A DNA stretch of 64,000 nucleotides. Source: Cucumis sativus (Eukaryota > Streptophyta > Magnoliopsida > Cucurbitales > Cucurbitaceae). The stretch lies in the NCBI RefSeq assembly GCF_000004075.3, contig NC_026661.2, positions 13,420,307 through 13,484,306 of the forward strand, written 5' to 3'. The notes under the pieces were generated by a model. It did no database searches and was not told where the DNA came from. It saw nothing but the letters and a program-made list of their open reading frames with translations. The position numbers and the translations under genes are program-made. How positions within the stretch are numbered: position 1 is the first letter of the stretch; every line of letters begins with the position of its first letter. Positions 1-11,000 of this stretch are shown here, piece after piece.

Positions 1-119
1 GAAAGATACACCCCAACAAATTGTGGATGGATTTCTGTAGATAAGAAAATAACAAAAAAAAAAAAAAAATGTGACAATGTGCTTAACCTAATTTTAATAT
101 ATAAACTTACATTACATTT

Positions 120-1530
120 GTAATGAACTTGGTAGAATACAAAGTTAACATTTTCACAAAATTTAAACTAAACTCAAGGAAACACAATCACCTACAGAAA
201 ATAGAAAGTAATAACGTTTACTTTCTATTAATAGTCCAAATGCACATATGTCTAACATTATCTTTCAAGAGAATGTTACAATACTCCAATTTCAGGGTCA
301 GTGGATGATATAGAAGGATTTCTTTTGACAGTGAACAACAATGACACGTCTTTCTTTTGTTTTATGCATCTCTCCATTGCCTAGTTTCACTTGAAAGTTA
401 AAAACTTTGATCAAGCTTAATTGACAGAGAAGTCCTTATTTCCCGTCATATGATTTCCGCAACCTACCATCTAAGCAGTATATACTTGTGATTTAGATTG
501 GTCAATTGTACAAGAGAATAATTTCTTAACTTCATCTTCTTTTGTAAAATTTGTTTGCACCTTTTTCTATTTTATTTTGAAACCAACAATCTTTTTTAGA
601 ATGATTAGGAAAATATGATATTTAGCGCATTTACAGTATGACATTTTTACAAATAATGCAATGAGAGTCAGAATTACCAGACTTTTTCTTTTCCATTTTT
701 CAGTCTCTATGCTCTTGGATCATTCTGGTGTTTATCTATGTGATGGATTCTATTGCTTTTTAGAGTTGGTCTTTTTTTCTGTGAAATTGAGCTTGGTATA
801 AAAAGCTTACTCCACAAATTGACTTGGAGATTTATTCAGTCATTCTTCATGAGCTTGAAGCGAACCCATTAATTTAAAGATTGTCAACTTGGACACATTG
901 TTGGATTCTCCTTTGACAGCAACGATAATGTGATTGAACTTAGGAGGAAGACTATGAAATACTTTTTCATTAATTCTCTTGTATGGAATTGTCTGCCCGT
1001 AACACTTCATTTGATTAGAATTGTTTCCTTTTGACTTTGCCAATTATCAAAATGCTCTTCACCAAAGACGGGAACTTGGGAACTTGATTTTTTTATGAGA
1101 ATTTAAAACAAGTTTGAAACACAATTAGTGTTTATTTTAAGATGGCTCTTATACCAAATTGGTTGGACCCAACATGCTCTTCTATTGATTGCTTTGGCAC
1201 CTAGGTTCAATGGGAGCTTTCTTAGTTTCTTGGTTACAAAGGGTAGACGACACCTCTATTTAATTTATAGGTGTTGTTCGGCTATTTTTGTGTTATGATT
1301 TGTATTAGCCAGGTGGAGGTAGAGAAGTCCACAAACAAGATAAAATATCTTCTTGAGTTAGGAAGAATGAGATGAAGATGAGGCTACGTCAACCTTCTTT
1401 ATTGCACTTTGGTTGGAGTCAACTTTTTGCAGAAAATTAATTACCCTCAATGATGGAGATTTCTATCAGGCATAGAATTGAAGAAAGCTGAGATGAAAAC
1501 AAGCCTCAATACACACCTTTTATGTTAGGT
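120..1530 (-). mobile_element. Degenerate Ty1/copia remnant (LTR piece, PBS, gag, protease region)
   Basis: Reading the minus strand, 840-1043 encodes a UBN2-type gag segment (FHSLPPKFNHIIVAV ... LMGSLQAHEE). Further down, at about 300-620, the frames recall the gag zinc-knuckle and protease region (a GNHMTGNK-like stretch near 440-480) but carry stops and frameshifts. The gag start (VPVFGEEHFDNWQ-like) is at about 1030-1085 and jumps directly into mid-gag, so an internal piece is deleted. At 1144-1156 the minus strand reads TGGTATAAGAGCC, close to the methionine-initiator-tRNA primer-binding site of plant copia elements. Sequence from 1157 to about 1530 is therefore probably 5' LTR. The outer boundaries are not defined. 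No polymerase region lies to the left within the window. The element is not functional. Confidence 0.75.
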
Positions 1531-2011
1531 GTTTTACAAGAGAATGTAACAAGAAAACAAAACTAACCATTGGAATTTAAAAATTTGTTACATGTGTCAA
1601 TAAATAACTCTAGAAAAACACTAATTAATCACCTAGGAAATAGACTCTCTAGAAAATTACATTTTATCTTTCATATTTCTAAGAATAATTTTCTCCACAC
1701 AATAATTATCTTTTTCATATTCCATGTCATATGGAAGAACTCAAAGAAGTATTTAAAAGTTACCAATTACACTTAACAATTTAATCATTAAAATAAATAA
1801 TATTTCAATACAACAAAAGTAGAAGTATTTCCATACATGAAGGATGGAATTTTTGGAAGACTAAATTGCCCATCAAGCAAAGGCAAATCATTGGCTTAAT
1901 TGTCAGTTGCCAAAAGGCAGAAGCAGAAGTATTTAGCCACACAAATGCAAATTTGAGTCATTAGTATAATGCCAGTGAACAGGAACCACACTTTATTTAG
2001 GCAACAAACCG

Positions 2012-2047
2012 ATATATATATATAATATATATATGTATATATGTATT
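2012..2047. repeat. AT-rich simple repeat
   Basis: An interrupted (AT)n / (GTAT)n tract lies just beyond the 3' end of the proteinase-inhibitor gene. It is a simple sequence repeat with no other visible content. Confidence 0.8.
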
Positions 2048-2075
2048 TGGAGAGAGAATCTGACGTGTTGTTGAT

Positions 2076-5016
2076 CTAGTGAAGTCTTGCTACTCCACCT
2101 CCTCCAGAATGCAGCTTATTGTTACCGCTTTGGACAACATGTAAAACTCCAGGTTGTTCTACCAAGTTTCAAGATAAAAAAGGTTACATAGGAAACACAT
2201 TCTGAGATTAATACCAACGCATTATCGACAATTATGAGAAATATCAGATATTGATTGATGCTATGGAAATCCGATACATATTTTACAAATGCTTCTGAAT
2301 TGATCAAGTGGTAAAAGAGAGACATTACATCAAAAGTGAGGTGATTGATTCAATTCAATTTAAAGTAACTACCTTCTACGAAATTAATATTGAACATAAT
2401 TTTTTTTCAAATGTTATAGGATCAAACAGTTTGTTCCAAAAGATCAAAATAGATGCACGCATAAGTTTGACTCAAACACTCATAAATATAAATTTTAAAA
2501 TTTTCTTAAAATGAGTATTAATGATAATGACTAGATTAAAACATACAACATAACCTATTTTGATTTATGTACAAGATTTCACTTCTAATAATATCAAAAT
2601 CTAAATGTTTTAGGAAATTATGTTTCTTTTTTCAACTTCTTTATCCCATGTTTTTGTCTTGCCTGACTAAAGACTCAGAACTCATAACCAAATTACAAAC
2701 AAAAACAATTCTTCAAAATCTTTTTTTTTTTCCAACTAGCTTTCAAAACTTGGTTTAGTTTTCTAAAACACTTGTAAAAGGTAGATAAGAAAAACAAAGA
2801 AATAAATAAATGGGAGTAGTGTTTATAAACTTATTTGATATACATTCTCCAGTGTAGTTTAAAATATAAGTCATTTTGAAAAGAAATTAAAGTGTTTGAC
2901 AACCACTCAAAATAGTTGATGAAATATATTTTAAATCGATTTTATCGAGAGAGATTTATTTTTTGAAAAATTAATTTTTCATAGGCAACTCAAATGAGCC
3001 TTTAATCTTCAAAATTAAATGGTTATGAAGTATGGTATGAAACTTGGAGATTAAAATGATTAGATGGAGGTTTAAGAATAGGAAATCTGAAACTTAACGT
3101 AAAACAAGATGACCAGAGCATAGCAAAATTAGAACTTATTACAACATTGTCCTAAACCGATACTTCGATCAGGATCAAAAACCCTACCCTAAAAAACGTT
3201 TGAGTAATTATACCATCAACTTCTCGATCACTAACACGTATATACTATTATATGCTAATTGAGCAAGGTTTATATTTTGACTCTCACACGTTGGAGAACT
3301 AAAAAAACAAAAAAAAACAAACTCATAGAACTGTTATGATCATTTGAGTATAATGAATAATTTTAACCCACCATGTATGCCTTAATTAGTCACATGAAGA
3401 TCTTATTTAATATCTTGACGATCCATGACCTAAGGCATCAGCACATGGGGCTCATTCTCTAATTAAAACATGTCAATATAAATAAAATGGGTTTTTTAAG
3501 AATAATAAATTAAAAAAAAAACAAAAAACAAAAAACAAAAACTATCTACTATTGGTGTCAAAAAAATCAAATGACAAAGACTCGTTGCTCTTAATTTGTA
3601 AAATTTTTGTCAATTCTATCATTTTTCACAATTTCTCTAATATTAATAAGAAAAACTATCTTTTTGGAATCTAAATTTTAGATCTACTTTTTATTTGGTA
3701 TTTAAAATTTAAAAATAGTTCATTTCAAACAGTTATAAACAGTTACAATTTCTTATCAAATTTGAGATTTCTTTTCAAAATTTAAACTTTAACATCTCTT
3801 TTTCACCCATAAAAATTAATCAATCATCATTAATTTTAATAATATTAATTAATTTGAAAGAATCAAAAGAATAATAATTAGTTAACACATACCTTCCCGG
3901 GCTTTTTTTTTCACAAATAGCAAAATGACCCACTTCTTTATAAATATAGCAAAAACAGAGTTTTTAAATTTTATAAATAATAGACATGGATAGGCATTTA
4001 AGTCTATCAATAGTTATCCTTAATAGAATCCAAAATTTTACTACGTTTTTTAAATATTTTAATTTATTTTATTATTTTTTAAAAATTAATTAGTAAAGTT
4101 AACCCAAAGAAATACTTAGTATAAAATAAATGTTTAATTGTTAAATTGTTTTATAAATAAAAAAATAAAGATTAATATATTTTATAAATATAGCAAAATT
4201 TGAGAATTTTAGTATTAGGTCTAAAAAATTCACGTGGGGAATTCGGTCCCCGTAAAATTCGTAGAGAATTTCGTGAGGATTTTGAATGAAATGGGACAGT
4301 GCAGAGGGAATGGAGAAAGCATCCTCAACCCCACCCCGCCCGTGGACATCCCACTATGATCAACATCAACATCAAGTATCATGAAGCTTGAGAGTGCAAG
4401 AATTTTAGTTTAACCCCAAATTACCAGGCAAAAAATCATCACACGAATGTTACAAAATCACAACTACACTACACCCTATCATAACAAGAAAAGTAGAGAT
4501 CACAACATGCTCAACATATATATCATCACCTATTCCACATGAATCATGATCTTCCATCCCCAAATTCTTATATTCACAACAATTGATAGAACGAACAATT
4601 AATCAGAAAATGTTAAGAGCAGGACTTACTGGTAATCTCCGTAACCTGATCGGGCGTTAGGCGAGCAGAGAATCCACTAGCAGCATTCTTATAACTATAC
4701 ACAAGAGCCTCCCTAGCAGCTTCTTCACTGCAAATAAAAAAATTAAACAAAAATTCATCGCCAATTTCAACGTTGACCAGATACAGAACACAAAGAATAA
4801 GACGGACCTGCCAAGAACCGAAACTAGGGTTCGGATATGATAGGCTTCAGGTTCTTCGTTGTGAGGCCGCTCGGTGTAAACGATATGCACAGCCGGTGAA
4901 TCGAAGCTGGATACAAGGGGAATGGAAGCGGATTGGGAGGACATTGCTGTAGAAGAGAGATGGAAATTCAGAGAAATTGAGAAGAGAAAAAGGAGAGAAA
5001 TATTCAAATTGGCCAT
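2076..5016 (-). CDS. Subtilisin-propeptide-like proteinase inhibitor (inhibitor I9 domain), 3 exons
   Basis: The coding sequence is complement(2076..2158, 4630..4727, 4808..5016), 390 bp, giving 129 residues. Exon phases close correctly (AG|T = Ser, A|AA = Lys) with GT-AG borders. Residues 1-24 form a hydrophobic leader (LNISLLFLFSISLNF), probably a signal peptide. The rest is a stand-alone I9 propeptide fold: VHIVYTERPHNEEPEAYHIRTLVSVLG, then SEEAAREALVYSYKNAASGFSA and KQPGVLHVVQS. Plant proteins of this type (Arabidopsis SPI-1, At1g71950, from memory) are roughly this size and inhibit subtilases without being a protease themselves. A catalytic peptidase domain is absent. The third exon was found 2.47 kb from exon 2 and supplies the beta-strand QPGVLHVV and a Gly-rich tail before TAG. 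The 5' leader carries a GA repeat on the coding strand. An internal Met at residue 25 is an alternative start that would remove the leader. Confidence 0.88.
2159..4629 (-). other. Long intron 2 of the inhibitor gene
   Basis: This 2.47 kb AT-rich intron lies between exons 2 and 3. The donor is GTAAGT on the minus strand (4629-4624) and the acceptor AG is at 2160-2159. Short open frames inside it look like chance. The stretch 3890-4230 (ATAGCAAAA, AAGTCTATCAATAG) resembles a decayed relative of the fold-back MITE described at 41108. Nothing else recognisable was seen. Confidence 0.6.
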
Positions 5017-5158
5017 TAGAAGTTTGGAATGATATAATATAGGAGGTAAAGGAGAGAATTAGAAATGTGTGTATTGGATTTGAAACCTGAATGGTTGAAG
5101 AAGATGAATGCTTAAGGGAGAAGAAAGGTTTCTGTTGTCTCGCGTCAAAGGCCGCCTT

Positions 5159-5176
5159 CTCTCTCTCTCTCTCTCT
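5159..5176. repeat. (CT)9 microsatellite in the inhibitor 5' leader
   Basis: A run of CT dinucleotides lies about 145 bp upstream of the inhibitor ATG; on the coding strand it is (GA)n. GA tracts in 5' leaders are common in plants. No function is claimed. Confidence 0.8.
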
Positions 5177-5692
5177 TTTTCTTGTTCTATGAAATTGAGA
5201 TTGCAATCTCTATGACCGATGAAAATATTTATTTATATTTCTTCCTGTTAGAAAAGATAATATTAAAACTACAAAACTTGAATGTGAAGCATGAATATAA
5301 TATTATAATTAATTAAGGAGGAATGTTATATAGAATAAAAATGATAGTCTCAAAATTGAGGTGGAGGGAATGTTATATGGAAAGAATTAGTGACCGATGT
5401 GTAACAAGAAATCAATACAGGAACTAAAGATTAAATAACATAAGTCATGAATTACTTCTAATGGGATTAATTAGAATATTATAAACTATTTAAAAAGAAA
5501 AAGAGCTTTCAAATTAATTAGGAAGAAAGTGTAACTTTTTATTCTTCACCTATTCAATAATAATAATAATAACAATAGAAGTAATGGAAGTTAAGTTTAG
5601 GAATTTTTTTCAAAAATATAACAAGCAGTACAATATTTACACGGTCCCAGGGCCACAATCGAAAATACCAAAAATACGTTAGTCAACATACA

Positions 5693-5760
5693 ATTAATCG
5701 ACAACAGGCACACGTGAGTAATCTTCTCGCGATTAATCGACAACAGGCACACATGAGTAA
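5693..5760. repeat. 29-bp direct repeat, two copies
   Basis: The 29-bp segment at 5693-5721 recurs at 5732-5760 with one mismatch (CACGTGAG versus CACATGAG), a period of 39 bp. It includes a CACGTG core in the first copy. It lies in intergenic DNA between the inhibitor and the helicase. Confidence 0.75.
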
Positions 5761-5816
5761 ATGAATGATCTTTTAAGCGCTCGTGTATTATACAGTTTAA
5801 ATGAATAATCTATGAT

Positions 5817-6115
5817 CGTTTAGATCATGATACATGATTGTGTAGTTCATTTTTAACAATGAAAAAAATATTTCAAATTTAAATGACTGTGTTGGCCATG
5901 AAAAACGATCATGTTGATTATGGTACGGGATCCGGTAGTCCAATGTAAATGATCGTTAAAAACTTCAAATCTAACAATCGTGTTGGCAATAGTGAATAAT
6001 CGTGTTGACCATGCTCAATGATCATATTGATTATGGTAAGCGATCATTTAAATCATGATACACGATCGTGTAATTCTTTTTTAACGATGAAAAAAATGTT
6101 TCAAATTTAAACGAT
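5817..6115. repeat. Diverged ~231-bp tandem duplication with CGATCGTG-type palindromes
   Basis: Sequence at about 5817-5884 (AGATCATGATACATGATTGTG ... ATGAAAAAAATATTTCAAATTTAAA) recurs at about 6048-6115 with scattered, mostly transition differences. Many copies of ACGATC(A/G)TG-like words lie between. This looks like an old tandem duplication; no coding content is visible. Confidence 0.6.
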
Positions 6116-6179
6116 CATGGTGATGATTTAAAGCAATATTTAAACGATCTTGAAATTATTGAATATGATTAAGGAAGAT

Positions 6180-7340
6180 GAAAAAGACTATTGAATCAAT
6201 TGTGAAATAGCTTCAAAGAATGTTGTCGAAAATGATAAAGATGAAATAGAAGATTTAAACAGAAAAATAAATTGTTTAAAAATAGATGAAAGAAAATCTG
6301 GAACATGAGTTTTAATCTTGAGTGTATTATGAATTCATGTTCACGAGGGATTGTCTTTTGATTTGTACGGGTGAAAGTGGTCAAATTACCGACTCAATAT
6401 GCTTATCATTTTGGGGACAAGACCGAGTAGGGAGCTGAGAACATAATCATACAAGATGAAATTCATTCTTTTATGACTTTAGGGTAAGTAGATGAGTGTT
6501 CCGTTAAATGGTGTCTCCATGACTTGAACAAAGGGTCCTACCCTCTCTATGGCACGAGATGGTTTTCTGTTTATCATTTGGATCATAAACAGGTTGTTCA
6601 TTAGAGGAGCATTGATATTTGAGGACTAGAAGTAACCTAGGGGTAAAACGATAATTTGACCCAACTGGTGTTACGAACACTCGTGAATGACTAACTTACT
6701 GTTATTCGTCAATATATGTGGACACATAAATATATCTATAGTGAAAATAGTTCAACTCTGAGTCTTTAGTGGAGTGTACACACAGTTAACGAATATTGAT
6801 TAATGTGGTTAAAAAGTTTAGCCAATTAATCTCATATCGTTGTAGCTTCTGACATGTAGGTCCATTAGGTCTCCTTTCTAGCTTGTAAATGGTAATGAGA
6901 TTTATTTATATTGGTTGTAATTTGAAATGTTCAAATTTACTTTGGGAATTGGTATAATGTAGAGTGATACATTATAATATAAAGTTTATATTGTAATCAA
7001 ACTTTATTATATAAATTTAATTTTGGATATGATTCAAAATTAATTTATGAGAGATAAAATATTTGAATGAGTTCAAATAATAATTTAATGTGAATTGGAT
7101 TCATATTAAATTATTGTTTTTCTTCACCACTCTCACACCAAAAAAAAAAAAAAAAACTCTCCCTTCCAAATTTAATATCTCTCTAAAAAATCTCTATCCC
7201 AGTTCCTTCTTCAATTGGGTCCCACAACCCAATTCTTCATCCAGAGAATAGTAAGTGTCTACTAGTGGTGGTCTTTACGATTTCGTGAGAGGTATAAAGG
7301 TTCATATTCGAATAGCTATAAAGGTATAATATTTCCTAAA
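6180..7340 (+). mobile_element. Probable LTR-type remnant, no coding content
   Basis: This stretch has no credible gene. Its composition (blocks of GATTCAAATAAT-like sequence, then a CT-rich run with the purine tract at 7140-7158, then TCGTGAGAGGTATAAAGG) resembles long LTRs of plant copia elements. It shares short words with the AT-rich block at 36320-36790. No primer-binding site or target duplication was identified, so the assignment is tentative. Confidence 0.3.
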
Positions 7341-8006
7341 CCTTAATTCTTTTAGTTTAGGATTGCATGTTAAATAAGTGCAATTAAGATAATTTATCTA
7401 TAACGACAATTCGAATAAAAAGTTATGACCTAAGTATAAACAACATGTTGAAAGCAACCGAACAACATCCCATCATTATATAAAGCGTTAAACATACAAT
7501 TTTCTTCCCCCGTGTCAAACTTTGACATTCATAAAGGGTATTTTCATCCTCTTACTTTCAAATTAGCCTTTTTTTTTTCTTTTTTCCATTCAAATGTTCT
7601 TTTTTTTTACAATAAAACATGATAAAAGATGAATGAACATGGATTAACAATAAAACTAACAAATTTTTGAAGCCAAATGAATTTTACTTTGTTTCAATTT
7701 TAGTATATTAACTTGTTAACCCTAAAATATAGAAGTCATATTTGATTGAGGTCAAATATTTGTGAGAAGCATCAAAATACACAATTGTCTATTAATCCCT
7801 ATTTTTGATATAAAAAGAAATATCCAAAATATCAGGGGTTTTAGGTAGCAATGTCTTACCATGAAGCCACGAAGATGGGAGCGCAATGAGGCAGCATAAT
7901 AAAACCTCCATTTTTGCGCCTTTCTTCTTCTCTACCATTCACTTTTCCCAGTCTTAAAAACAAGGCGAACCTTCTTCTTACCCCCAATTGAGAATCGAAA
8001 TTCGCC

Positions 8007-11000
8007 ATGGGAGGCACAGGAAGGACTCTCCTTTCGCTTTCAGTCTCCACAAACCTCTTAATCAGTTCTCGTCTTTCACCTCCCAAATGTCTTCCCCTCC
8101 TCAAAATACCAAAACCCTTCAGAAATTTCTCAGGATTTAGGCCTATTTCCTCTGCTACCGCCGCCACAACCTCCACAGAATCCACGGAAACAATCCAGGT
8201 GATTGAACCCTTGAAGCATTCTCAACTGCTTGAGAGGCTGAGGACTAGACATCTCAAAGAATCTGCTCCTAAAACCAAGCCAACCAGAAATACTCTGTCC
8301 CAGTCTGTGGGAAGTGCGGAGGATGAAATGAAGAAGTCTGAAAAGAAGAAGAAGAAGTTGGATGAAAGTTTTGAAGAGTTGGGTTTGAATGAGGAGGTGA
8401 TGGGGGCTGTGAGGGAGATGGGCATTCAGGTTCCTAGTGAGATTCAGTGCATTGGAATCCCAGCTGTTTTGGAAGGGAAGAGTGTGATTTTGGGTTCGCA
8501 TACTGGCTCTGGTAAAACTCTGGCTTACTTGCTACCCCTTGTTCAGGTACTTTTAGTTTTTCTTATTCAACAGTATTTTTGTTGTGGGGTTCCCGTAAAT
8601 ATGTTGTAGACTAAACTATCTTCTAATATTTGGAGCCTGGTAGTGGCTGTGGTATTTGTTTCGTGTTGTCACTGTACAGTTCTACATTTAGAAGGATTTT
8701 TTTTCTATTAACTATCTCCTATCTTGTTACATTATTCTATGAATTGCCTGATTCCATCTTTGATGCAAATTGGTTTGATCTTTTTCTTTTTCTTTTACTC
8801 TCCTTGTGTATAAGATCTTGGTATTGGCAGCGTAACCTATTGGATGAGGAAGTTTGTATATTGATTACTCTGTGTTATTTACTTGTTTTATAGTATCCCA
8901 GTCTACTAATTAAGTAGCATTTGCGATTTCTGATTTCTTGGTTTGTAGTTGCTGAGGCGAGATGAAGAATTGTTTGGTAGGTTAATGAAGCCTAGGCGTC
9001 CTCGAGCTGTTGTTCTATGTCCCACAAGGGAACTATCTGAACAGGTAGCTTTAGGTTGACTTGGTTTTATTACATTCTCTGCTATATAATTTTATACAGT
9101 ATCCTATTAACGTCAAATGATTACAATAGGTGTTTCGTGTATCAAAATCTATCAGTCATCATGCACGATTTAGGTCTACCATGGTAAGTGGTGGTGGTCG
9201 GCTAAGGCCACAAGAGGACTCATTAAGTAATCCAATAGACATGGTGGTGGGGACTCCTGGGAGAGTCCTTCAACATATTGAGGCTGGCAACATGGTGTAT
9301 GGTGACATCAAATACTTGGTGCGGACCTAATATTGTGGTTTTGATTTTGCATTCAGTCCAGAATTATTTAAGTTCCCTGATATTGTTGTCAAGTATATAT
9401 GTTGCATTGATTTTGTAATTTTTTCTTCAAAATATATACTATGCCATTGTGATTGTGATATGTCATTTTAGTAGGTGCTCGATGAGGCAGACACCATGTT
9501 TGATCATGGATTTGGACCCGACATCCGCAAGTTTATTGGCCCATTAAAGCATCGTGCTTCATCACATGATGACCAAGGATTCCAAACTATATTAGTCACT
9601 GCAACAATGACAAAGGTATTCTTAGTTGCTGTTGTGAAATCATTAATTCAAGGAAAAATATGTAATAGTCTAAATGTTTAGACAGAACCATCATGGGTTG
9701 GTCTAGTAGTAAAAAAGGAGACATAGTCTCAATAACTAACCAAGAGGTCTTGGATTCAATCCATGGAGGTCACCTACTTGGGAATAAATTTCCTACTAGT
9801 TTTCTTGACATCTAAATGTTATCGGGTCAGGCGGGTTGTCCTGTGAGATTAATCGAGGTGTGTGTAAGCTGGTCCGGGCACTTACGAATATAAATAAAAA
9901 TTCTAAATGTCTAGACGTATATTAGTGATGAGAGATCCAACAATGAATAAAGCACACAAAATTGATAACCCAGTTCAACAAAACTATGCCTACATATGGG
10001 GAACAAACTCGTCCAATAAGGAGTAATATTGATAATCAATAGTGTTAAATTTACAACAACACTACAAGGATTGTATTACACTATTGAATGACTTGAGATC
10101 TCCTTAAGACATGCCTCCATCATCTTGAAGATTATCTTTGTTTAGGCTCCCCTAAACTCAATATTCTTCTTTTTCGTAGAATCACACATTGAAACTCTCC
10201 CTCAATGTCTTCATCTCCTTTTCACGCCATCTGCAAAAAGGTGTGGCTCCACCAACAAGGTGCCACCCTAAAAAACTACTAAGCCTAAAAACCAACACAA
10301 CCAACTACTAATTGGAAAAGTACAAAATAAGACAAGATATATTATCATAAAGTCTTACAAATATGACAAAAAGGAACAACACCTATAAAACCAATAAAGG
10401 AAAATTTGAAGCCAATTATCAATCAAGGAGCACTATCAATTTCAATTTCGATGTAATAGAATCTTTTTCTCCCTGTTGAGATCATATTGTTCTTCGAATC
10501 TGTATGGATTGATAACTTTGAGAAAAAACCCAAGGTAGGCATGCTGAACCTGATGGAACCTTTCTTTGTAATTGCATTGATAAAACAATGTTAAAGTTCT
10601 TTGAATCCTTTTGACAATATGTTCTATATGTGAGATCAGTTTCCTTTTCTACTTTCTAGTTGAGTCATTCGGTTAGATTTACAATTTCAGCATTTCTTGT
10701 TTCATTATACATTTTGGTTATTAAAATTCTCCTGCTCATTCGGTCTGGCAATTGCTGCAGGCAGTTCAAAAGCTGATTGATGAGGAGTTTCAAGGCATTG
10801 TGCATTTACGTACATCAACTTTGCATAAAAAGATTGCATCTGCTCGTCATGATTTCATCAAACTTTCTGGTTCTGAAAACAAGCTGGAAGCCTTATTGCA
10901 GGTCTGACTATGGTATTCTTTTTCTTGGGTACTTATTAGTTTGGTTATGGACGTCCTGATAAATATTAGCTTAGATTCTTAGACCGCGTTCTCTTTATTT

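Noticed and set aside
7856..8501. Minus-strand open frames over helicase exon 1
   Set aside because: They are antisense to a well-supported exon and have no family resemblance.
9684..9780. A tRNA gene
   Set aside because: A- and B-box words are present but the cloverleaf does not form, and the 3' extension with target duplication identifies a SINE.
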